Below, one piece after another: positions 7,321 through 14,265 of a stretch of DNA of 25,300 bases. This DNA is from CAZSAT01 sp964604675 (GTDB taxonomy: Bacteria > Myxococcota_A > UBA796 > CAJQPC01): positions 1 to 25,300 of the forward strand of contig CAZSAT010000099.1 in the NCBI GenBank assembly GCA_964604675.1, written 5' to 3'. The notes beneath the pieces are model-generated. The model was given only the letters and a program-made list of their open reading frames with translations, ran no database searches and was not told the origin of the DNA. Positions within the stretch are counted from its first letter, which is position 1; each line of letters begins with the position of its first letter. A program made the position numbers and the translations under genes.

Positions 7321-9165
7321 TTGGGCGGCATCGCAGGCCTGATCCACTTTCGCGGGCCGGCTCCCGAGCGCGCCGTCGGCGAAGCGATGTCGGCGGCCGT
7401 GGCCCACCGTGGTCCCGACGATGCGGGCCTGTGGACCGAGGGCCCCGCGCTCCTCGCACATCGACGGCTGTCCTTGGCCCATGCGGGCCGCGCCCACCCG
7501 CTGCACGCGCCACCGCTCCACCTGGCGGTCGACGGACGACTCTACGACACCGCCAACCTCCGACGCGAGCTGGCGGATCACGGCCTGGAGCCGGAGACGC
7601 GGGGTGCCGGCGACCACTTCCTGGCGGCCTGGCGCATCTGGGGGCCCGACGCGCTGAGCCACGTGCGGGGCGACTTCGCGTTGGCGTGCTGGGACAGCCG
7701 CGACCACGTGCTGCACCTGGCGCGCGACCGCGTGGGCATCCGGCCGCTCTACTACGCGCACCAGGACGGGCGCTTCGCCTTCGCCAGCGACGTGCGGGCG
7801 CTGTTGCTGTTGCCGTGGGTGTCTCGGGAGCTGGCGCACGAGGAGCTCGCGGAGTTCCTGAGCTTCCGCTACGTGCATGCCCCGCGGACCTTGCTGCGCG
7901 ATGTCCGCCAGCTTCCCGCCGGGCACCTCGCGCGCGTGGACGCCACCGGCGTTCGCACCTTCCGGTGGTGGACCCCCGGCTTCTGCCCCCCGGACGAGCC
8001 CGTGCCGTCGGACGAGGAGGTCGACGAGCGCCTGGACACGCTGCTCGATCGCGCGGTCGATCGGTGCCTGGTGGCCGACAAGCCCGTCGCCCTCCTGTTG
8101 AGCGGCGGCACCGACTCGGCGGCCATCGCAGCGGCCACCGCCCGGAAGCGCGAGGTCACCGCCTACACGGTGGCGCTCAGCGGCTCCGGTGCCAGCGAAG
8201 CGGCCTTTGCGGGACGGGTGGCCAAGCTCCTGGGGCTGAACCACGAGGTGCTGCGCATCGATCGCGACGCCATCGAGTGGGGGGTGAGCCAGGTGGTGGA
8301 GGCCATGGGCCAGCCGGTCACCTCGCCCAGCGCCATCCCCTTCCACCTGCTCGCGCGTGAAGTCCGCGAGGACAACGCCGTGGCGCTGTCGGGGCATGGC
8401 GGCGACCACGTGCTCGGGGGCTCGCGGACCGCGAGGCTGGTGCAGGAGCTGCGAGGAGCCAGCCTGATCGGCCGCATGCCGCCTTCGGCCCTCGACCGGG
8501 CGCGGACGATGGCGGGCCGCTTCAAGAGCTACCTGTCGGCACCGGAGTCCTACGGCCTCGAGCGCGGGCTGGGCGGCTCCGACGTGTTCGACGTCGACGA
8601 GCGCATGTCCCTGCTCCGCGATCCGGCCCACGTGCGTCCCGGCCTGCGCTCGAGTGTGCTCGAGCCCCTCTACAACGAGGTCTCGTCCGACCCGATCAAC
8701 GAGGTCCTGCACGTGTACTTCCGCGGCTGGCTCGCCGAGGACGACCTGCTCCGCGCAGACCGCGTGTGCATGGCCGTCGGCCTGGAGGCGCGCTTCCCGC
8801 TGCTCGACAACGACCTGCTGGCCTGCACCGCGTCGCTCCCAGGGCGGGCGAAGATCAAGCGTCGTCGGGGGCGGTGGTACCCGAAGTTCCCGTTGAAGCG
8901 CCTCCTGGAACGCCAGCTGCCGAGCCAGATCGTCTGGCGGCCCAAGCGCGGCTCGCCGATCCGACTCAACAGCTGGCTGCGCGGTGAGGGAGAGCGCTTC
9001 CTGTGGGATCGGATCGACGCGGTGTGCGAGGACCCGCTGGGGCTGTTCCGCACCGACCATGTGCGGGATCTCGCACGCGCTCACGCACGCGGCGACGCCG
9101 ATCACGGCGCCCGGCTGTGGTCCCTGATCTTCTTCGATCTCTGGTGGCGCCGCCTCCAGACGTGA
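7321..9165 (+). CDS. asparagine-synthetase-like ATP-dependent amide ligase with inactive glutaminase domain
   Basis: A 614-residue homologue of class II asparagine synthetases. Residues 1-210 form the Ntn glutaminase domain and residues 230-600 the ATP-pyrophosphatase domain with the PP-loop SGGTDS (261-266) and LEARFPLLDNDLL. The start is TTG, fixed by GGAGG at 7311-7315 and an in-frame TAG at 7297-7299. The family's nucleophile directly after Met is Cys (MCGIAG); here it is Gly (MGGIAG). The glutamine-binding residues have also gone: NGEIYN is DGRLYD (71-76), and the Asp equivalent to E. coli Asp98 is Ala97. In the synthetase domain the SGEGSDE motif is SGHGGDH (357-363). Like beta-lactam synthetase and lasso-peptide cyclase, it probably joins an amine to an adenylated carboxylate without glutamine. 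Substrate unknown. No biosynthetic partner genes are adjacent. Confidence 0.87.
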   Translation: MGGIAGLIHFRGPAPERAVGEAMSAAVAHRGPDDAGLWTEGPALLAHRRLSLAHAGRAHPLHAPPLHLAVDGRLYDTANLRRELADHGLEPETRGAGDHFLAAWRIWGPDALSHVRGDFALACWDSRDHVLHLARDRVGIRPLYYAHQDGRFAFASDVRALLLLPWVSRELAHEELAEFLSFRYVHAPRTLLRDVRQLPAGHLARVDATGVRTFRWWTPGFCPPDEPVPSDEEVDERLDTLLDRAVDRCLVADKPVALLLSGGTDSAAIAAATARKREVTAYTVALSGSGASEAAFAGRVAKLLGLNHEVLRIDRDAIEWGVSQVVEAMGQPVTSPSAIPFHLLAREVREDNAVALSGHGGDHVLGGSRTARLVQELRGASLIGRMPPSALDRARTMAGRFKSYLSAPESYGLERGLGGSDVFDVDERMSLLRDPAHVRPGLRSSVLEPLYNEVSSDPINEVLHVYFRGWLAEDDLLRADRVCMAVGLEARFPLLDNDLLACTASLPGRAKIKRRRGRWYPKFPLKRLLERQLPSQIVWRPKRGSPIRLNSWLRGEGERFLWDRIDAVCEDPLGLFRTDHVRDLARAHARGDADHGARLWSLIFFDLWWRRLQT

Positions 9166-9175
9166 GCGAGCTCAC
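9162..9175. promoter_or_regulatory. inverted repeat GTGAGC-GA-GCTCAC over the ligase stop codon
   Basis: Six-base perfect arms with a two-base spacer overlap the TGA stop of the asparagine-synthetase-like gene. It could be part of an RNA hairpin ending that transcript or a protein-binding site. It shares the GTGAG/CTCAC half-site with the repeat at 9196-9217. Confidence 0.3.
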
Positions 9176-9195
9176 AGGAATCGCCCGCTGGAGCA

Positions 9196-9217
9196 ACTCT
9201 CACGTGTGCGTGAGGGT
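9196..9217. promoter_or_regulatory. inverted repeat CTCACG-TGTG-CGTGAG upstream of the MerR gene
   Basis: Perfect six-base arms (9199-9204 and 9209-9214) around TGTG, extended by two further pairs after one mismatch. It lies 10 bases upstream of the putative MerR-controlled promoter and 30 bases after the ligase stop. No T-run follows, so a second operator is as likely as a terminator. Confidence 0.35.
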
Positions 9218-9223
9218 CTAGGC

Positions 9224-9257
9224 TTGGTCAAACCCTGACGTTGACGTTAGGTTTGGA
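9224..9257 (+). promoter_or_regulatory. MerR-type operator and promoter for the isc operon
   Basis: A dyad centred between 9242 and 9243 pairs 11 of 15 positions outward (9228-9257), with AACC and GGTT flanks around ACGT-TG-ACGT. This is the layout of many MerR-family operators, where the dyad fills an overlong promoter spacer. A weak -35 (TTGGTC, 9224-9229) and -10 (TAGGTT, 9248-9253) stand 18 bases apart on either side. The site is about 35 bases upstream of the MerR start, so autoregulation of the whole operon is the natural reading. Promoter boxes are inference. Confidence 0.5.
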
Positions 9258-9290
9258 GACCGTTCCGGGTCGGGAGCGAAGGTGCACGTC

Positions 9291-9785
9291 ATGGCGCAGC
9301 CACAGCACATCCCCCAGATGATGCGGATCGGAGAGCTCTCCAAGCGCTCCGGGAAGACCAGCCGTACGCTCCACTTCTACGAGGAGCTGGGGCTCTTGAG
9401 CCCCGCCGGGCGCACCCGCGGGGGCTTCCGCTTCTACAGCGACGATGCCCTCCTGCGCATCCGCTGGATCGAGCGTCTCCAGGAGCTCGGCTTCTCGCTG
9501 CAGGAGGTCGCTACCTTCCTGAGCGACCTGAACGGCCACGAGTTCGGGCCGGCGGCGATGGAAGACCTGCGCCGCTTCTACGTCGGCAAGCTCCGCGAGA
9601 CCCGCGAGGCCCTGGCCCGCATCCAAGCGCTCGAGGGCGAGCTGTCCTCCTCGATCGACTACCTCGAGGGCTGCCGACCCTGCGATCCCTTGACCCATCG
9701 GGCGTCCTGCGCCGAGTGCACCTCTCCGCAACATGCGGGGCAGTCGGTGCCTCCTCTCGTCGCTGCCGTCCACGACTCTCCCTGA
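9291..9785 (+). CDS. MerR-family regulator with four-cysteine C-terminal motif, head of the isc operon
   Basis: A 164-residue MerR-type regulator. Residues 13-80 are the winged helix-turn-helix (MRIGELSKRSGKTSRTLHFY, then GGFRFYSDDALLRIRWI), followed by the long dimerisation helix (about 87-122). At the end lies CRPCDPLTHRASCAEC with Cys128, Cys131, Cys140 and Cys143 (C-x2-C-x8-C-x2-C). SoxR uses a four-Cys cluster (C-x2-C-x-C-x5-C) in the same place to hold [2Fe-2S], so this protein may sense Fe-S, iron or another metal; zinc is also possible. The gene ends 10 bases before iscS on the same strand, where most proteobacteria have the Rrf2 regulator iscR. ATG 9291 is preferred; GTG 9282 and ATG 9318 are possible. 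Confidence 0.88.
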   Translation: MAQPQHIPQMMRIGELSKRSGKTSRTLHFYEELGLLSPAGRTRGGFRFYSDDALLRIRWIERLQELGFSLQEVATFLSDLNGHEFGPAAMEDLRRFYVGKLRETREALARIQALEGELSSSIDYLEGCRPCDPLTHRASCAECTSPQHAGQSVPPLVAAVHDSP

Positions 9786-9795
9786 GGCTCCTCTC

Positions 9796-11019
9796 ATGGC
9801 CGTGAAGCTCCCCATCTACATGGACAACCACGCCACCACGCCGGTCGACCCGCGCGTGGTGGAGGCGATGTTGCCCTACCTCACCGACAACTTCGGCAAT
9901 GCGGCCTCCCGCAACCACGTGTTCGGCTGGACCGCCGAGGCGGGGGTGGAACAGGCACGCGAGCAGGTCGCCAGCCTGATCGGTGCCAAGGCCAAGGAGA
10001 TCGTCTGGACGTCGGGGGCCACCGAGTCCGACAACCTCGCCATCATCGGGGCGGCCCGCTTCAACGAGAAGAAGGGCAAGCACATCGTGACGAGCGTCAT
10101 CGAGCACAAGGCCGTGCTCGACAGCTGCCACTACCTGGAGAAGGAAGGCTGGGAGGTCACCTACGTGCAGGTGGGCGACGACGGCCTCGTGAAGCCGGAA
10201 GACGTCGAAGCCGCCCTGCGCCCCGACACCGTGCTCTGCTCGATCATGCTCGCGAACAACGAGATCGGCACCGTGCAGCCCATCGCGGCCATCGGCGCCA
10301 TCTGCCGCGCGAACAAGGTCATCTTCCACTGCGACGCGGTCCAGGGCATCGGGCGCCTGCCCTTCGACGTCAACGAGATGAACGTCGACATGGTCAGCAT
10401 CTCCGCCCACAAGATGTACGGGCCCAAGGGCATCGGCGCGCTCTACGTGCGGCGCGGTCGCCCGCGGTTCCGGATCGACCCGCTCATCCACGGCGGCGGG
10501 CACGAGCGCGGCATGCGCTCCGGCACCCTCGCTGTGCACCAGATCGTCGCCCTCGGCAAGGCGGCCGAGCTCGCCGAGCACGAGCTGGCCAGTGGCGGCG
10601 TCGAGAAGCAGCGGGCGCTGCGCGACCGGCTCTGGGCCGGGCTGCAGGGCCGCTTGAGCCACCTCTACACCAACGGCTCGATGGACGCCCGCCTGCCCAA
10701 CAACCTCAACGTGTCGTTCGCGTTCGTCGAGGGTGAGGCGCTGATGATGGCCATCAAGGATGTGGCGGTGAGCTCCGGCTCCGCCTGCACCTCGGCCAGC
10801 CTCGAGCCCAGCTACGTGCTCCGCGCCCTCGGCGTGGACGAAGAGCTGGCCCACACCTCCATCCGCTTCGGCGTCGGGCGGTTCACCACGGAAGACGAGG
10901 TGGACTATGTGGTCAACCTCGTCTCGGACAAGGTCACCTGGTTGCGCGAGATGTCGCCGCTCTGGGAGATGGTGCAGGAAGGCATCGATCTGAAGTCCAT
11001 CCAGTGGGCCGCCCACTAG
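9796..11019 (+). CDS. iscS: cysteine desulfurase
   Basis: IscS, a PLP-dependent homodimer that takes sulfur from cysteine as a persulfide and passes it to IscU. The 407 residues open with KLPIYMDNHATTPVDPRV. The PLP-lysine motif SISAHKMYGPKG has Lys206, the number it has in E. coli, and the persulfide loop SSGSACTSASLEP has Cys331 (E. coli Cys328). HCDAVQGIG and GGGHERGMRSGT (cofactor and phosphate binding) are intact, and the class I long active-site loop marks it as IscS rather than SufS. The C-terminus LKSIQWAAH also matches IscS. Upstream in-frame codons back to 9733 overlap the MerR gene and are not used. It is the second gene of the isc operon. Confidence 0.97.
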   Translation: MAVKLPIYMDNHATTPVDPRVVEAMLPYLTDNFGNAASRNHVFGWTAEAGVEQAREQVASLIGAKAKEIVWTSGATESDNLAIIGAARFNEKKGKHIVTSVIEHKAVLDSCHYLEKEGWEVTYVQVGDDGLVKPEDVEAALRPDTVLCSIMLANNEIGTVQPIAAIGAICRANKVIFHCDAVQGIGRLPFDVNEMNVDMVSISAHKMYGPKGIGALYVRRGRPRFRIDPLIHGGGHERGMRSGTLAVHQIVALGKAAELAEHELASGGVEKQRALRDRLWAGLQGRLSHLYTNGSMDARLPNNLNVSFAFVEGEALMMAIKDVAVSSGSACTSASLEPSYVLRALGVDEELAHTSIRFGVGRFTTEDEVDYVVNLVSDKVTWLREMSPLWEMVQEGIDLKSIQWAAH

Positions 11020-11035
11020 CCAACCCCCTCTTCTT

Positions 11036-11052
11036 CCGGCTATACAGGCCGG
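11036..11052 (+). other. small hairpin between iscS and iscU
   Basis: The 48-base gap between iscS and iscU holds CCGGC-TATACAG-GCCGG, a five-base-pair stem with a seven-base loop. It may be an RNA processing or stability element that sets the iscU level relative to iscS. TATACA in the loop could alternatively be a weak internal -10 box. Neither is proven. Confidence 0.25.
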
Positions 11053-11067
11053 CTCACGGAGCCTCCC

Positions 11068-11451
11068 ATGGCGTACAGCGACAAGCTGCTCGATCACTAC
11101 AACAACCCCCGCAACATGGGGGCGCTCGACAAGGCGTCTGACGACGTCGGAACCGGCCTGGTCGGTGCTCCGGCCTGCGGCGACGTGATGAAGCTGCAGC
11201 TCAAGATCGACGACAAGGGCATCATCGAGGACGCCAAGTTCAAGACCTTCGGCTGTGGCAGCGCCATCGCGTCGAGCTCGCTCGTCACCGAGATGGTGAA
11301 GGGCAAGACCGTCGAGTTCGCGTCGGGCATCTCCAACGCCGACATCGCCGAGGAGCTGAACCTCCCGCCGGTGAAGATCCACTGCTCGGTCCTGGCGGAA
11401 GACGCCATCAAGGCGGCGATCGCGGACTACGAGCGGAAGCAGAAGCAGTAG
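11068..11451 (+). CDS. iscU: Fe-S cluster assembly scaffold protein
   Basis: IscU, on which a [2Fe-2S] cluster is built from IscS sulfur and iron before transfer to carriers with HscA/HscB help. The 127 residues align with E. coli IscU without shift: cluster ligands Cys37 (GAPACGD, with Asp39), Cys63 (FGCGSAIASSS) and Cys106 (KIHCSVLAED). The HscA recognition motif LPPVK is at 99-103. It lacks the insertion typical of SufU. It sits 48 bases after iscS and 11 bases before iscA. The C-terminal tail is Lys/Gln-rich. Confidence 0.97.
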   Translation: MAYSDKLLDHYNNPRNMGALDKASDDVGTGLVGAPACGDVMKLQLKIDDKGIIEDAKFKTFGCGSAIASSSLVTEMVKGKTVEFASGISNADIAEELNLPPVKIHCSVLAEDAIKAAIADYERKQKQ

Positions 11452-11462
11452 GGGAGCGCGTC

Positions 11463-11792
11463 ATGGCGATCACGATGACCCAGGCTGCGTCCAAGCGGGT
11501 GGCCGCGCTCAAGGAGCGTCGCAACCGCCCGACCGACCTGTTCAAGGTGGGCATCCGCGGTGGTGGGTGCTCCGGTCTGAGCTACTACGTCGACTTCGTG
11601 GAAGAGCCCGGCCCCAAGGACAAGGTCTTCGAGTTCGACAACGACGTGAAGGTGGTGGTGGACCGCAAGTCCTACCTGTTCGTCAACGGCACCGAGATCG
11701 ACTTCGTGATCGAGAAGATGAAGCGCAGCTTCGTCTTCAACAACCCGCTGGCGCAGGGAAGCTGCAGCTGCGGGGAGTCCTTCGCCCTGTAG
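11463..11792 (+). CDS. iscA: A-type Fe-S carrier protein
   Basis: IscA-type carrier (HesB-like domain) that receives clusters from IscU and delivers them to apoproteins, mainly [4Fe-4S] targets. The 109 residues hold the three conserved cysteines: Cys36 in RGGGCSGLSYYVDF and Cys101/Cys103 in GSCSCGESF near the C-terminus. Position between iscU and hscB supports IscA rather than ErpA or SufA. The start MAITMTQAASKRVAALK is typical. It ends nine bases before hscB. Confidence 0.95.
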   Translation: MAITMTQAASKRVAALKERRNRPTDLFKVGIRGGGCSGLSYYVDFVEEPGPKDKVFEFDNDVKVVVDRKSYLFVNGTEIDFVIEKMKRSFVFNNPLAQGSCSCGESFAL

Positions 11793-11801
11793 GGACCGCA
11801 C

Positions 11802-12353
11802 GTGAACTGCTGGAGCTGCAAGGAGCCCGTGGGGAGCGCGGTGTGCGTGGGCTGTGGAGCTCTGCAACCGCCGCCGTCCACCCCGGACTTCTACGACATC
11901 CTCGGGCTCGACCGGGTGTACTTCCTGGAACGGAAGGACCTCGACAAGGCCTGGCGCGCCAAGGCGCGGCAGGTCCATCCGGATCGCTTTGCGGGCAAGT
12001 CCGCCGTGATGCGGCGCATGGCGCTGCAGTGGACCGCCGCCTTGAACGACGCGCGCCTGGTGCTGCGCGATCCCGAGACCCGCGGGTGGTACCTGGCCAC
12101 CGGTGAGCGCCGCATCCCCGAGCGGGGCGGTCCGCAGCCGGAGCAGGACTTCCTCCTGGCGATGTTCGAGCTGCGCATGGCCCACAGCGAGGGCGAGGAC
12201 GTGTCGGCGCAGACCAGCTCGCTCTACGAGGCCACCGTGGCCGATCTCGAACGCATCTTCCGCGCTTGGGAGGCGGGCGAGGGCACCCTCGACGAAGCAC
12301 CCCGCCAGCTCGTCCGGTTGCGCTACCTGAACCAGTTCCGCCTCGCCGCCTAG
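11802..12353 (+). CDS. hscB: J-domain co-chaperone HscB with N-terminal zinc finger
   Basis: HscB (Hsc20) brings IscU to HscA and stimulates its ATPase. The J domain covers about residues 28-100 with the essential HPD triad at 59-61 (QVHPDRF), and the C-terminal three-helix IscU-binding domain follows (about 105-183). The unusual part is the N-terminus: CWSC and CVGC (Cys3, Cys6, Cys15, Cys18) form a zinc-finger-like tetracysteine that E. coli HscB lacks but human HSCB has. The start is GTG at 11802, and the cysteines begin at residue 3, so the start is well supported. Length is 183 residues against 171 in E. coli. Confidence 0.93.
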   Translation: MNCWSCKEPVGSAVCVGCGALQPPPSTPDFYDILGLDRVYFLERKDLDKAWRAKARQVHPDRFAGKSAVMRRMALQWTAALNDARLVLRDPETRGWYLATGERRIPERGGPQPEQDFLLAMFELRMAHSEGEDVSAQTSSLYEATVADLERIFRAWEAGEGTLDEAPRQLVRLRYLNQFRLAA

Positions 12354-12405
12354 CACGGGGGCAGGCGCAGTCGGATAGGTCCGCGCGACCGTCCAAGAGG
12401 GGCCC

Positions 12406-14238
12406 ATGGCCAACATCGGCATCGATCTCGGCACCACCCATTCCCTGGTCGCGTACGTGCGTGACGGACAGCCTGTCTGCCTGCCGGACGAGCAGGGGCG
12501 CGACATCCTGCCGAGCGCGGTGCGCTTCGAGGGCGACGAAGAAGTCGTCGGCTGGGATGCTCTCGCGGGAGCCATCGAGCACGCTGCGACCACCATCACG
12601 AGCGTGAAGCGCTTCATGGGGCGCAGCCTGGCCGAGGCGCAGGCCGAAGCCGACCAGCTGCCCTACGAGGTTGCGGAAGGCGACGACAAGGTGGTGCGCA
12701 TCCAGGTGGGCGACGAGACCGTCACGCCCATCGAGGTGAGCGCCCACATCCTGAAGACCCTGTTCTGGCGCGCGGAAGACGTCCTGGGCGGCATCGGCGG
12801 GGCGGTCATCACCGTGCCGGCCTACTTCGACGATGCCCAGCGGCAGGCCACCCGCGACGCCGCGCGGCTCTGTGGCCTCGAGGTCTTGAGGCTCCTGAAC
12901 GAGCCCACCGCGGCGGCCATTGCCTACGGGCTGCAGGAAGCGGCCGAGGGCGTCTACGCGGTCTACGACCTGGGCGGCGGCACCTTCGACATCTCCATCC
13001 TCGAGCTCACCGACGGGGTGTTCCAGGTCTTGTCGACGGCGGGCGACACCCACCTCGGCGGTGACGACCTCGACCGTCGGCTCGCCGGTCTGCTCCTGCG
13101 CTCGGCGGGCATGGAGGGTGCTGGCGGTGGCGTGTTGCGGGCCGCGCTCATGGCCGCCGAGCAGCTCAAGAAGGACCTGACTGACGCCGAGGAGGCCACG
13201 GTCGACGTGATGCTGGGCGGCCAGCGTGTGCAGGCCTCGGTGGATCGCTCCACCTTCGAGCAGCTCGTGGGCGATCTGGTGCAGAAGACCCTCGTGAGCT
13301 GCCAGCGGGCGCTCGACGATGCGGAGCTCGATCCGGAAGACATCCAGGGCGTGGTCCTGGTCGGTGGCTCCACCCGCGTGCCGATGGTGCGGCGGGTGGT
13401 CGGCGACTTCTTCGGGCAGACCCCGCACAGCGACCTCGATCCCGACAAGGTCGTGGCGCTCGGTGCCGCGGTGCAGGCGGATCTGTTGAGCGGGCAGAGC
13501 TCGGTCAGCGAAGACATGCTGCTCCTGGACGTCGTGCCCCTGAGCCTCGGGCTGGAGACGATGGGCGGTGTGGTCACCAAGCTGATCCACCGCTGCTCGC
13601 CCATCCCCGTGGAGGCCAGCGAGACCTTCACCACCCACGTCGACGGACAGAACGCGGTCGACATCCACGTGCTCCAAGGCGAGCGCGAGCGGGTGGCCGA
13701 CAACCGCAGCCTGGCGCGCTTCAAGGTGCAGATCCCGCCGATGCCCGCGGGCCTCCCGCGGGTGAAGGTCACCTTCACCGTCGACGCCGACGGCATCATG
13801 GCGGTCTCCGCGAGGGAGGAGCTCACCGGGGCCGAGGCCGAGGTCGACGTGGTCCCCAGCTACGGGATCGGCGACGACGAGATCGAGCGCATGCTCGAGG
13901 AAGCCATCGACCACGCCGAGACCGACATGGACGAGCGGCTCTTGATCGACGCGCGCGTGGAGGCGGAGAGCGTGCTGGGAGCGCTCGACAAGGCCCTTCG
14001 GGCCGACACGTCTCTGCTGGTGGGCACGGAAGAAGTGGCCATCACGAACGCCCGTGATGCGCTGGCTGCGGCGATGACGTCCGACGACCGGAAGCGCATC
14101 TCGGACCTGACCCACCGCCTCGACGAGGTCTCGGCGCCCTTCGCCCAGCGGCGGATCGAGCGGGACCTGCACCTCGCGCTCCGGGGCAAGGCCACGGGCG
14201 ATGTGGCGGAGGAGTACGACTTCGCCGACAAGATCTGA
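12406..14238 (+). CDS. hscA: Hsp70-family chaperone of Fe-S cluster transfer
   Basis: HscA, the specialised Hsp70 that binds the LPPVK motif of IscU and drives cluster release with ATP. The 610 residues (E. coli 616) show the nucleotide-binding signatures IGIDLGTTHSLVAYV (4-18), VYDLGGGTFDISILEL (about 186-201) and VVLVGGSTRVPMVRRVVGDF (about 317-336). They are followed by the peptide-binding domain and a helical lid ending in DVAEEYDFADKI. A GAGGGG run precedes the ATG by a few bases. The 52-base gap after hscB carries a weak GGTC-CGCGC-GACC repeat. The operon's usual ferredoxin (fdx) and iscX do not follow. Confidence 0.96.
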   Translation: MANIGIDLGTTHSLVAYVRDGQPVCLPDEQGRDILPSAVRFEGDEEVVGWDALAGAIEHAATTITSVKRFMGRSLAEAQAEADQLPYEVAEGDDKVVRIQVGDETVTPIEVSAHILKTLFWRAEDVLGGIGGAVITVPAYFDDAQRQATRDAARLCGLEVLRLLNEPTAAAIAYGLQEAAEGVYAVYDLGGGTFDISILELTDGVFQVLSTAGDTHLGGDDLDRRLAGLLLRSAGMEGAGGGVLRAALMAAEQLKKDLTDAEEATVDVMLGGQRVQASVDRSTFEQLVGDLVQKTLVSCQRALDDAELDPEDIQGVVLVGGSTRVPMVRRVVGDFFGQTPHSDLDPDKVVALGAAVQADLLSGQSSVSEDMLLLDVVPLSLGLETMGGVVTKLIHRCSPIPVEASETFTTHVDGQNAVDIHVLQGERERVADNRSLARFKVQIPPMPAGLPRVKVTFTVDADGIMAVSAREELTGAEAEVDVVPSYGIGDDEIERMLEEAIDHAETDMDERLLIDARVEAESVLGALDKALRADTSLLVGTEEVAITNARDALAAAMTSDDRKRISDLTHRLDEVSAPFAQRRIERDLHLALRGKATGDVAEEYDFADKI

Positions 14239-14258
14239 GGGCCCAGGCGCCGCGGGCC
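14239..14258 (+). terminator. possible hairpin terminator after hscA
   Basis: Directly after the hscA stop, GGCCC (14240-14244) can pair with GGGCC (14254-14258) around a nine-base loop. No T-run follows, so intrinsic termination is weakly supported. It lies between convergent genes and could act for both. Confidence 0.25.
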
Positions 14259-14265
14259 GATCCGA

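Noticed and set aside
7321..7332. Cys-to-Gly change in the amide ligase as a single sequencing error
   Set aside because: Other glutamine-site residues (Asn, Glu and Asp positions) are changed as well, so inactivity does not rest on one base.
11737..14172. 811-codon open frame on the minus strand opposite hscB and hscA
   Set aside because: hscB and hscA are unmistakable on the plus strand; the reverse frame has only His/Arg/Leu-rich low-complexity sequence.
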